DNA of 17,733 bases from Eubacteriaceae bacterium UBA1433. Lineage in GTDB: Bacteria; Bacillota; Clostridia; Eubacteriales; UBA1433. The stretch lies in NCBI GenBank assembly GCA_002329295.1, contig DCTT01000007.1:407-18139 (forward strand). The letters run 5' to 3'. The translations under genes were made by a program, and so were the position numbers. Below the pieces are notes generated by a model that searched no databases, was not told where the DNA came from, and worked only from the letters and a program-made list of their open reading frames with translations. This document shows, piece after piece, positions 1-7,043 of the stretch (its first letter is position 1; each line of letters opens with the position of its first letter).

Positions 1-322
<322 letters not shown>

Positions 323-404
323 TTATAGTTTCTTGTAGAATCTTTAGATAACGCTATGCAATTTTCAATGGACATGAATATGTTCATTAACAATGTTAAA
401 AAAA

Positions 405-518
405 TCCGTGACTATAGCAAAGGAGCCACACCTGTTCCCATCCCGAACACAGCAGTTAAGTCCTTTTGCGCTGATGGTACTTGGCGGGAGACTGCCCGGA
501 AGAGTAGGTCGTTGCGGG
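405..518 (+). rRNA. rrf: 5S ribosomal RNA
   Basis: A complete 5S rRNA of about 114 nt. The conserved core CCCATCCCGAACAC lies near 438-451, followed by AAGTCC and the GATGGTACTTGG loop. The ends are set by helix I: bases 406-412 (CCGTGAC) pair fully with 511-517 (GTTGCGG) including G-T wobbles. A T-rich run follows directly at 519-533, so helix I plus the T tract may already act as a first terminator. It is the last gene of the rRNA operon. Confidence 0.96.
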
Positions 519-574
519 TTTTTTCTTTTTTTAAAATATTCATACTTTTTATCGCAATAGGATAAATATGATTC

Positions 575-605
575 AATCGGCAGCACGAAATGCCGATTTT
601 TTTTG
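575..605 (+). terminator. rRNA operon terminator
   Basis: Arms AATCGGCA (575-582) and TGCCGATT (591-598) form a perfect 8-bp stem with an 8-nt loop, followed by an unbroken T run to 604. This is a classic intrinsic terminator 56 bases after the 5S gene and closes the rRNA operon. Confidence 0.9.
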
Positions 606-669
606 TGTTATTATATTATATGGATATAGAAAGAATAAAAAATAACATGTTGCAGAAGCGAAAATGAAA

Positions 670-698
670 TTGCAGACGAAGTAGTTATTGAGTATAAT
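670..698 (+). promoter_or_regulatory. SigA-type promoter of the 736 gene
   Basis: TTGCAG (670-675), a 17-bp spacer and TATAAT (693-698). It lies downstream of the rRNA terminator and 37 bp before the start codon, so the two following genes have their own promoter. Confidence 0.75.
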
Positions 699-735
699 AG
701 AATCAGAGAAAAAATGAGAAAACAGGAGAAGCGAA

Positions 736-1059
736 ATGGATTGGAAATACAAGGATGGAGCAATTTATTATACAAATGATGCAGGAGAATTAATGGCAGA
801 GGCCACTTATGCCAAAACAAAAGATGATGAAATTGACATCAATCATGTATATGTGAATCCGGTGCTGCGAGGAGAGGGCGTTGCCGGAAAAGTTATGGAA
901 GAAGTATCGGCTTTCTTGCGAAGAGAAGGCTGGAAGGCGACAGCTTCTTGTTCTTATGCAAATAACTGGCTAAAAAAACGCAAGGAAACCCATGCAGACA
1001 TTATCTCCGATGATTTTGATAGCGGCGACATTGCCTGTAGAATAGACGGAAAGCACTAA
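736..1059 (+). CDS. Small GNAT-like N-acetyltransferase (COG2388 type)
   Basis: A 107-residue protein that matches the short, one-domain GNAT acetyltransferases of the COG2388/YidJ type. The central part reads INHVYVNPVLRGEGVAGKV (about residues 35-53): a strand followed by the acetyl-CoA pyrophosphate-binding loop, here RGEGVAG in place of the usual RGQGIG or RGKGIA. A helix and the segment CSYANNWLKK (about 73-82) follow, as in the family. Substrate unknown; relatives are soluble and cytosolic. The start is supported by AGGAGA about 8 bases upstream. A CGGC-domain gene follows after 19 bp on the same strand, so the two are probably co-transcribed. Confidence 0.82.
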   Translation: MDWKYKDGAIYYTNDAGELMAEATYAKTKDDEIDINHVYVNPVLRGEGVAGKVMEEVSAFLRREGWKATASCSYANNWLKKRKETHADIISDDFDSGDIACRIDGKH

Positions 1060-1078
1060 AGGGAATGGAAGACAAGAT

Positions 1079-1411
1079 ATGAAAGTCGGTATTATCCGTT
1101 GCATGCAGACCGAAGATATGTGTCCCGGAACGACAGATTTTAAAGTCATCAAAGAGAAAAAAGGAGCCTTTGAAGGCGTTGAGGAAGATATTGATATCAT
1201 CGGTTTCGAATCTTGTGGCGGATGTCCGGGTAAAAAAGCGGTAATGCGAGCAACCGAAATGGTTCGGCGCGGAGCAGACACCATTGTTCTTGCATCTTGT
1301 ATTTTGCGCGGAAATCCCATTGGATTTGCTTGCCCGCATGGAGAAAAAATGAAAGAAGCGATTTGGCAAAAAATCGGTGAGGATATAAAGCTGATTGACT
1401 GGACGCATTAA
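1079..1411 (+). CDS. CGGC-domain protein
   Basis: A 110-residue protein of the CGGC family (PF08821), small cysteine-rich proteins found mostly in anaerobes and proposed to bind metal; the biochemical role is not established. Visible marks are the name-giving CGGCPG (C46, C49), cysteines at C8 and C15 near the N-terminus, a cysteine in LASC (C74) and the C-terminal ACPHGEK (C85, H87). All expected cysteines and the CPH motif are present and the length is typical, so the gene looks intact. No membrane segment or signal peptide. The start has only a modest purine-rich binding site (GGAAGA about 8-13 bases upstream). It follows the acetyltransferase gene by 19 bp and converges with cstA. Confidence 0.88.
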   Translation: MKVGIIRCMQTEDMCPGTTDFKVIKEKKGAFEGVEEDIDIIGFESCGGCPGKKAVMRATEMVRRGADTIVLASCILRGNPIGFACPHGEKMKEAIWQKIGEDIKLIDWTH

Positions 1412-1620
1412 AGCGCTTTGAGATAAAGCAAATTTAGCGGGTAAAATTTTCAGAAAAATTGTTTGAATATGCGATACCGTGAAATCCGATGGAGAGGATA
1501 AATACAAGCTGTTTTTATAACAATGAAGCAGAAAGTGACAAAATATTGCAGGGGTTTTATAAAAAATGTAGTTGATGAAAGAGCAAGAATCTTGTAAAAA
1601 GAGGCAAGTTACTCTATAAT
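1412..1620. other. Intergenic stretch without a recognised gene
   Basis: About 210 bases between the CGGC gene and the shared terminator. Codon-like stretches occur on the plus strand (for example from an ATG at 1490) but no ribosome binding site precedes them and stops are frequent. The only ordered element is TTGTAA (1592-1597), 17 bp, TATAAT (1615-1620), which abuts the terminator hairpin. Confidence 0.5.
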
Positions 1621-1649
1621 AAAAAAGCTGCGAAATTCGCAGCTTTTTT
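1621..1649. terminator. Bidirectional terminator between the CGGC gene and cstA
   Basis: A 13-bp perfect inverted repeat: AAAAAAGCTGCGA (1621-1633) pairs with TCGCAGCTTTTTT (1637-1649) around a 3-nt loop. Both strands give a GC-rich stem followed by a T run, so it can end the plus-strand CGGC transcript and the minus-strand cstA transcript, whose stop codon is 18 bp away. Confidence 0.93.
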
Positions 1650-1666
1650 ATTTGAAGTTCGATCAA

Positions 1667-3373
1667 TTATTTTACTGCCTCGACTTCATCAGGCGGTAAT
1701 GTTTTTTTGTTCCGTAATGTTTTTGTACCTACAATGGCCAGGTTTATTGCCAAGATAATCAATAAGACGCTGAACAAAACTTGCAGACCTTCCGCGCCGA
1801 TGGTGCCTGTTCCTGCTGTGAGTTTCATAATATTATTTTTCACAGTGATAACCAATGCGGAGATGGTAGCAATGTACATAAATGCCATCGGGAAAAAAAA
1901 CATTTTGTTGTTTTTGCCTGCATTGCCGAGCCATACGGCCACGGCAAGGAGTGCCAAAGCACCCAAAAGCTGGTTGGCTGAACCGAACAAAGGCCAAATC
2001 TTTGCATATCCGCCTACGGCCATGGCACCGCCGATTGCAACAGTGATCAGTGTGGACACATAGGGGTTGACCAGCACTTTGCGTACGCCTGTGAGACTGG
2101 ATACGTCTTCACCGCTTTTTAAGAAGAATTCGGTGAACATGTATCGGGCAAGACGTGTTGCCGTATCCAGAGAGGTAAGACAAAATACAGAGACTGAAAG
2201 GATAATCAATGCATAGGCAACGTCGTAAGATGCTTCGCCTGCAAATCCTTGGATCATGGTTGCAATGCCGGTTGCAAATACTTGGGTCGGAGTTCCTTTT
2301 GCAAAAGCACCGTCTTTGAACAGGATGCCCACTGCAATCAGTGCAATGATTGCTACAACGCATTCAATGAGCATGCCACCGTAGCCGATGATTCGTGCAT
2401 CTTTTTCATTGTCAATCTGCTTGGCTGTAGTGCCGGAAGACACCAGGCTGTGAAAACCGGAAATGGCACCGCAAGCCACCGTGATAAAGAGCATGGGAAA
2501 AAGGTAGCTATTTCCATTGATGCCGCCAAAGCCTGCAAATGCCGGAAGATTTACTTCAGGGCGCGTGACGATGACGCCGGCAAAAGCGGCAAGAATCATG
2601 CCATAGAGTAAAAAAGAGCTAAGGTAGTCTCTCGGTTGCAGTAAAATCCAAACCGGCGTTACGGATGCAATAAAAATATAAGCCAGAACAACGATTAACC
2701 ATACTTTACTGCTCAGATAAATTGGAAACTTTAACCCGATAACGATAGAGATGACAATGGCAATGATGCCGACAACAGAGCTGATACCCAATGGCGCACC
2801 CTTTCGATAGACACCAAAACCGAAAAGAATTGCCATGACAATGAACAATATAGAGATGGTAGCGGTAGTTCCGTTGGCCGGTATTTTCGCTCCTTCTGCC
2901 GTGAAGCCGTTAAAGGTACCTACAACGATACTGGCAAAAGCGGCTACAACGAGCAAAAGCGTCAAGTAAGCAAACATCAAAAAGAGTTGCTTGCCTTTTG
3001 CGCCCATATTGGCTTCAATGACATAACCGATAGAGCGCCCTTTGTGTCGAATGGAAGCAAACAAAGACGAAAAGTCTTGTACGGCGCCAAAGAAGATACC
3101 TCCTAAGACAATCCAGAGAAATACAGGTACCCAGCCGAAAATGGCTGCCAAGATGGGTCCGTTGATGGGGCCTGCCCCGGCGATTGACGAAAAGTGGTGT
3201 CCGAGCAATACCGGAGCTTTGGCGGGACAATAGTCCAACCCGTCGGACATAGTGTGCGCAGGGGTAGGTCGAGTCGGATCAACACCCCATTCTTTGCTAA
3301 GCCATCTGCCGTAGAAGAGATAGCCTATGAGCAAAATGCCCACACCAATAGCGAGAATAGCGAGTGAGTTCAT
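1667..3373 (-). CDS. cstA: CstA-family carbon starvation transporter
   Basis: A 568-residue polytopic membrane protein of the CstA family. Family members import peptides or pyruvate, and E. coli CstA and BtsT are induced by starvation or pyruvate. Family signatures: DGLDYCPAKAPVLLGHHFSS (about 44-63) running into AGAGPINGP, then GAVQDFSSLFASIRHKGRS (about 96-114) and GFHSLVSSGTTAKQ in the middle. Many hydrophobic helices span the length. It is shorter than the roughly 700-residue E. coli proteins but fits the short Gram-positive form. The start is fixed by AAGGAGG whose first bases overlap the TAA stop of the gene upstream, 12 bp before the ATG, so the two genes are probably translationally linked. 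Whether it carries pyruvate or peptides cannot be read from the sequence. Confidence 0.93.
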   Translation of the reverse strand: MNSLAILAIGVGILLIGYLFYGRWLSKEWGVDPTRPTPAHTMSDGLDYCPAKAPVLLGHHFSSIAGAGPINGPILAAIFGWVPVFLWIVLGGIFFGAVQDFSSLFASIRHKGRSIGYVIEANMGAKGKQLFLMFAYLTLLLVVAAFASIVVGTFNGFTAEGAKIPANGTTATISILFIVMAILFGFGVYRKGAPLGISSVVGIIAIVISIVIGLKFPIYLSSKVWLIVVLAYIFIASVTPVWILLQPRDYLSSFLLYGMILAAFAGVIVTRPEVNLPAFAGFGGINGNSYLFPMLFITVACGAISGFHSLVSSGTTAKQIDNEKDARIIGYGGMLIECVVAIIALIAVGILFKDGAFAKGTPTQVFATGIATMIQGFAGEASYDVAYALIILSVSVFCLTSLDTATRLARYMFTEFFLKSGEDVSSLTGVRKVLVNPYVSTLITVAIGGAMAVGGYAKIWPLFGSANQLLGALALLAVAVWLGNAGKNNKMFFFPMAFMYIATISALVITVKNNIMKLTAGTGTIGAEGLQVLFSVLLIILAINLAIVGTKTLRNKKTLPPDEVEAVK

Positions 3374-3385
3374 AAAAACCCCTCC

Positions 3386-3913
3386 TTAGTAAATTTGATA
3401 TTTATGTAAAAGTTTTTTGAGTCGATGTTTTATCTCGTTTCCGTCTTTGTTGGTTATGATGCATCGTTTGGAAACGTCTATTGCAACAATGCGAAGGGAA
3501 GTCCAGCCATGAAGAGAAAAAAGAAAGTTTTTACGGTACTTTTTTTGTTGTATTGTTGCATAGATGGACGGATCTACTTGATCTGCTATAACAAGCAAGC
3601 TCATGTGGCTACACATATGTTCATTATGAGGACGAATTTTTTTTAGCGTAGCATGGATTACGTTTTCAGTCAAAGACAAAAATAAAGCGTTGTCCAAAAC
3701 AGTTGTTACGAAAAAGTAAACATACTCGTTGGTTTCGGCAGCCCACAGTTTTGCTTTTTTTACCAAAACATATTTTTCGCTTCTGGAGTGGTACGCTGCC
3801 GTAGCCGCATAGGCGATGTTGCCGATAAGCACGTTTGATTCAATATCAAAATAAGTCGAATATGATTGCAACAGCGCATTGAAAAATTCATCTTTCGGAA
3901 CAGGTGACAACAT
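3386..3913 (-). CDS. Conserved hypothetical protein upstream of cstA
   Basis: A 175-residue protein I cannot assign to a function. It has no signal peptide or clear membrane helix and is rich in aromatic, Lys and His residues. Segments that look conserved are YHSRSEKYVLVKKAKLWAAE (41-60), NEYVYFF (62-68), RPHNEHM (94-100) and RKNFLFSLHGWTSLR (127-141). From memory this resembles a clostridial family catalogued as DUF8052; I could not verify that. An open frame runs further upstream, but the ATG at 3913 is chosen because AAAGAGG lies 6 bases before it and the promoter at 3947-3975 puts the transcription start near 3940, inside the longer frame. Its TAA is part of the cstA ribosome binding site, so it is the first gene of a two-gene operon with cstA and may serve or regulate the transporter (inference). 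Confidence 0.75.
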   Translation of the reverse strand: MLSPVPKDEFFNALLQSYSTYFDIESNVLIGNIAYAATAAYHSRSEKYVLVKKAKLWAAETNEYVYFFVTTVLDNALFLSLTENVIHATLKKIRPHNEHMCSHMSLLVIADQVDPSIYATIQQKKYRKNFLFSLHGWTSLRIVAIDVSKRCIITNKDGNEIKHRLKKLLHKYQIY

Positions 3914-3946
3914 AGCGAGCCTCTTTCCGTTCACTTCTTTACCTAC

Positions 3947-3975
3947 ATTATACGCCTGTTGTCGAGATTTGTTAA
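3947..3975 (-). promoter_or_regulatory. SigA-type promoter of the hypothetical gene and cstA
   Basis: On the minus strand: TTAACA (3975-3970), a 17-bp spacer and TATAAT (3952-3947). The predicted start near 3940 gives a leader of about 27 nt before the ATG at 3913. One base from full consensus, so potentially strong. Confidence 0.82.
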
Positions 3976-3995
3976 GAACTTTTTCAGAAACATGC

Positions 3996-4024
3996 AAAAA
4001 AAAAATACCGCTTTTATAAGGCGG
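3996..4024 (-). terminator. Terminator-like hairpin on the minus strand in the divergent promoter region
   Basis: Bases 4008-4014 (CCGCTTT) pair with 4018-4024 (AAGGCGG) through one T-G wobble around a 3-nt loop. On the minus strand the stem is followed almost at once by ten T (4005-3996). It lies upstream of the promoter at 3947-3975 and no minus-strand gene precedes it, so it would stop antisense transcription leaving the PHP gene. Confidence 0.6.
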
Positions 4025-4061
4025 AATAAAATACACAGAAGAAAAAAAAGATGTTTTATAG

Positions 4062-4067
4062 TATAAT
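4062..4067 (+). promoter_or_regulatory. Probable -10 element of the PHP-fbp operon
   Basis: TATAAT at 4062-4067, 34 bp before the GTG start of the PHP gene. The region 17-18 bp further upstream is A/G-rich and has no good -35 hexamer, so the promoter may be weak or need an activator. Confidence 0.5.
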
Positions 4068-4101
4068 AAAAGAAAATTATAACAATATCCGGAGGCAAAC
4101 C

Positions 4102-4932
4102 GTGCAAATTGATCTACACCTTCATACATCGGCATCGGACGGAACGAGCGATCCCAAAGAACTGGTTGAAGAAATTGTTGAAAAGGGGATCGGTATTTTT
4201 GCCGTTACCGATCATGACACGACAGCCAATGTAGAAAAAACTTTTGCTTTTGCAAAGGAGCAAGGGTTGGGTTTTATTTCGGCTGCGGAAATCAGTGCAG
4301 TTTATGATGGAAAAATCTTTCATATTTTGGCTTACGGATGTGATATTGCCAATCGGCAATTGAAAGAAGTTTTGCGGTATAATCAAACCGTTTGGGCGAA
4401 TATTGATATTTCGCGCATCGAATGGGTGAGCAGGAAAGATCGACGCGTGAATGCGCAAGAATTTTTTTCGTATAGCTATGAGCCTTCACGCGGGGGATGG
4501 TCGTCGTTGAATTATTTGATAGACAAGGGAATTGTCGGGAATATGCAGGAATATTTTATGACGCAGACAGATTTTGTAATGGATGAAAACTTTGCTTATT
4601 TGCCCGATGTGATTGAGGCGATCAATGCCTCCGGCGGTAAGACCTTTCTGGCTCATCCCGCCTACTCAAAAGAGAAAAATGAACGTGTTATGTCTGCAAA
4701 CAGGCTGGATAAATTGGTTAGAGCAGGTATTGTAGGCATAGAATGTTACACCATTTATAACGCTTCCAAAGAAGAAGAAAAATACTATTTGACCTATGCC
4801 CAGGAAAAAGGACTTTTGATATCAGGTGGATCGGATTATCACGGCAAGTTTATTACACAACGCAAATTGGGTGTGCCGCACATTACGACAGAAATGTTAC
4901 ATGGAACCTGGTATGAAGAAATGATTCGATAA
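4102..4932 (+). CDS. PHP-domain metal-dependent phosphoesterase (COG0613 type)
   Basis: A 276-residue PHP-domain protein like the TrpH/YciV group, whose studied members are phosphatases or nucleases acting on small nucleotides or RNA 5' ends; the substrate here is unknown. All expected metal ligands are visible: DLHLHTSASDG (H6, H8, D13), TDHD (H38), AAEIS (E63), FHILAYG (H74), FLAHPAY (H185) and GGSDYHG (D245, H247). The start is the GTG at 4102, not an in-frame ATG at 4051: GGAGG lies about 6 bases before the GTG, and the family usually begins right before the DLHLHT strand. The ATG at 4051 would even lie upstream of the -10 element. Gene fbp follows after 36 bp and is probably co-transcribed. 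Confidence 0.88.
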   Translation: MQIDLHLHTSASDGTSDPKELVEEIVEKGIGIFAVTDHDTTANVEKTFAFAKEQGLGFISAAEISAVYDGKIFHILAYGCDIANRQLKEVLRYNQTVWANIDISRIEWVSRKDRRVNAQEFFSYSYEPSRGGWSSLNYLIDKGIVGNMQEYFMTQTDFVMDENFAYLPDVIEAINASGGKTFLAHPAYSKEKNERVMSANRLDKLVRAGIVGIECYTIYNASKEEEKYYLTYAQEKGLLISGGSDYHGKFITQRKLGVPHITTEMLHGTWYEEMIR

Positions 4933-4968
4933 GCGTATCGTCATAAATAGAATGAAAGGGGTACGTAT

Positions 4969-6933
4969 ATGGCTGTTTATTCTAAGGCGGAAATTTTGGA
5001 TAAGATGGAATTTTTGTTATTATTATCCGAAAAATTTAAAAACGTAATACAGGTGACGACGGAATTAATGAACTTAAGGGCAATTTTAAACCTGCCCAAA
5101 GGAACGGAGCATTTTTTGACGGATATTCACGGGGAATATGGCGCTTTTGATTATGTGTTGCGCAACGGATCCGGTGTGGTACTCAGAAAAATCGAAGATA
5201 CTTTTGGCGATGAATTGAATGAAAAAGAAATACGAAATCTGGCAACGCTGATTTGTTATCCGCGCGAAACAATGGATAAAGTGAAATTGGAAGGGGCGGA
5301 TATGCACGCCTTTTATGAGGTGATGCTGCGCAGACTGGTGAAAGTATGCATCGTATCAGCCAGCAAGTATAGCCGATCCAAAGTCAATAGGCTTCTGCGC
5401 AAAGAATTCGCTTATATTACCCACGAATTGCTGTATGAAGACATCGGCTTTAATGCAAACCGTAAGGGTTATTATGACGAAATCTTTAAAAACATCATTG
5501 AGCTGGAGTTGGCTGATGAGGTGATTGAAGAATTTAGCCGACTCATTCAAACCTTTATGGTGGATCATTTGCATATTATCGGCGATATTTATGACAGAGG
5601 ACCCGGACCGCATCTTGTCATGGATAAATTGATGAAGCACCATTCTGTCGATGTACAGTGGGGAAATCATGATATTTTGTGGATGGGAGCGGCAGCGGGG
5701 AATGCCGCGTCAGTGGCCTGTGCTGTTCGAATTTGTTTGCGTTATGCCAATACTTCTATTTTGGAAGATGGATACGGAATCAACTTGTTGCCGTTGGCGG
5801 CACTGGCTATGCGTTATTATGGAAAAGATTCGTGCAAACAGTTTTTGCCGAGAGTGACAACAGAAATTCCGGATATTGATGAAGAGTTGATGGCCAAGAT
5901 GCAAAAGGCGATCGCCATCATTCAATTTAAGTTGGAAGGTCAACTGATTGCCCGCAACAAGGCATATAAAATGGATAACAGAAAGCTGTTGGATCAAATT
6001 GATTTTGAGACTTATACCATCACGTTAAAGGGTAAAAAATATGCACTCAATGATCGACATTTTCCGACGATTGACCCGTCCGATCCTTTTGCCTTAAACG
6101 AAGAAGAAGAAAAAGTCGTTGCATTGCTGCAAAAGGCCTTTGTCAGCAGCGAAAAATTGCAGCGACACATACGTTTTATGTTTGCAAAAGGCGGCATCTA
6201 TTTGACTTATAACGAAAACTTGTTGTTTCACGCTTGTATTCCTATGACGCCCGAAGGTGAATTTCGGGAAGTGGAAATTGAAGGGAAGATTTACAAAGGC
6301 AAAGAACTGCTGGACAAAATGGATAGAAAGGCACGTGCAGCGTATTTCGATTCGGATCCGAACAGCTCTGATTTTTTGTGGTATTTGTGGTGTCATCGTG
6401 ATTCGCCTTTATTTGGTAAAGACCAGATGACGACTTTTGAAAGATATTTTATTGATGACAAAACAGTGCATAAAGAAAATTCGGATCCGTATTTTCACTG
6501 TATAGATTGTGCGAATACAGCAAAGGCGGTATTGGAAGAGTTTGGACTTACGGATAAAAACGGACGGATTGTCAATGGTCACATTCCTGTGAAAGTGAAA
6601 TCAGGGGCAAGTCCCATTAAAGCGGAGGGCAAAGTATTGCTCATTGACGGCGGGTTTGCAGAAGCTTATCAATCGACAACAGGTATTGCAGGCTTTACGT
6701 TGATATATAACTCCTATGGCATTGTTTTGGTGAGTCATAAACCTTTTACATCAGTGGAAGAAGTGGTGGAAGAAGGAGTTGTCATACGTTCTGAAAGTCG
6801 ATTGTTGGAAAAAGTGGACAAGAGAAAGTTGGTAGCCGACACGGACAGCGGCAAACTGCTTCAAAGGAAGATAGAACAATTGGAAATGCTTGCCTATGCC
6901 TATAAAAACGGATACTTAAAAGAAAAAGTGTAA
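4969..6933 (+). CDS. fbp: Fructose-1,6-bisphosphatase, class III
   Basis: A 654-residue protein of the Firmicute-type class III fructose-1,6-bisphosphatases (EC 3.1.3.11), which make fructose 6-phosphate in gluconeogenesis. The family belongs to the calcineurin-like metallophosphoesterases, and the metal-site motifs are visible in order: LTDIHGE (50-56, D52 and H54), GDIYDRG (205-211) and GNHD (232-235). Further conserved stretches include YLWCHRDSPLFGKD and NGHIPVK, and the C-terminal part with LLIDGGFAEAYQ. Length agrees with the family (about 640-670). AAAGGGG lies 8 bases before the ATG. It is downstream of the PHP gene and upstream of the UPF0182 gene. The enzyme is expected to be cytosolic and manganese dependent, from what is known of the Bacillus protein. 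Confidence 0.96.
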   Translation: MAVYSKAEILDKMEFLLLLSEKFKNVIQVTTELMNLRAILNLPKGTEHFLTDIHGEYGAFDYVLRNGSGVVLRKIEDTFGDELNEKEIRNLATLICYPRETMDKVKLEGADMHAFYEVMLRRLVKVCIVSASKYSRSKVNRLLRKEFAYITHELLYEDIGFNANRKGYYDEIFKNIIELELADEVIEEFSRLIQTFMVDHLHIIGDIYDRGPGPHLVMDKLMKHHSVDVQWGNHDILWMGAAAGNAASVACAVRICLRYANTSILEDGYGINLLPLAALAMRYYGKDSCKQFLPRVTTEIPDIDEELMAKMQKAIAIIQFKLEGQLIARNKAYKMDNRKLLDQIDFETYTITLKGKKYALNDRHFPTIDPSDPFALNEEEEKVVALLQKAFVSSEKLQRHIRFMFAKGGIYLTYNENLLFHACIPMTPEGEFREVEIEGKIYKGKELLDKMDRKARAAYFDSDPNSSDFLWYLWCHRDSPLFGKDQMTTFERYFIDDKTVHKENSDPYFHCIDCANTAKAVLEEFGLTDKNGRIVNGHIPVKVKSGASPIKAEGKVLLIDGGFAEAYQSTTGIAGFTLIYNSYGIVLVSHKPFTSVEEVVEEGVVIRSESRLLEKVDKRKLVADTDSGKLLQRKIEQLEMLAYAYKNGYLKEKV

Positions 6934-6936
6934 CAG

Positions 6937-6960
6937 ATAGAGAAAAATATAGAGAAAAAT
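6937..6960 (+). repeat. 12-bp tandem duplication
   Basis: ATAGAGAAAAAT occurs twice head to tail (6937-6948 and 6949-6960), just after the fbp stop. Simple A/G-rich sequence, probably a slippage product with no obvious role. Confidence 0.7.
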
Positions 6961-6994
6961 ATAAAGTTTTAATAGAGACACAAGGTATTTTTTG

Positions 6995-7000
6995 TATAAT
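6995..7000 (+). promoter_or_regulatory. Possible -10 element of the UPF0182 gene
   Basis: TATAAT at 6995-7000, 43 bp before the start codon. No good -35 hexamer stands 16-18 bp upstream. No terminator hairpin separates fbp from this gene, so read-through from fbp is also possible. Confidence 0.4.
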
Positions 7001-7043
7001 AACAATCAACGACAAAAAAATTATACTATTTTGGGAGGGATTC

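Noticed and set aside
1490..1573. Small plus-strand ORF or gene remnant after the CGGC gene
   Set aside because: The 28-residue frame has no ribosome binding site, and the same frame is interrupted by stops on both sides. No family was recognised.
1001..1666. Minus-strand ORF of 221 residues antisense to the acetyltransferase and CGGC genes
   Set aside because: It overlaps two well-supported genes in antisense, looks like random translation and has no ribosome binding site.
3914..4135. N-terminal extension of the protein upstream of cstA
   Set aside because: The frame stays open, but it runs through the promoter and the terminator-like hairpin. A good ribosome binding site marks the ATG at 3913.
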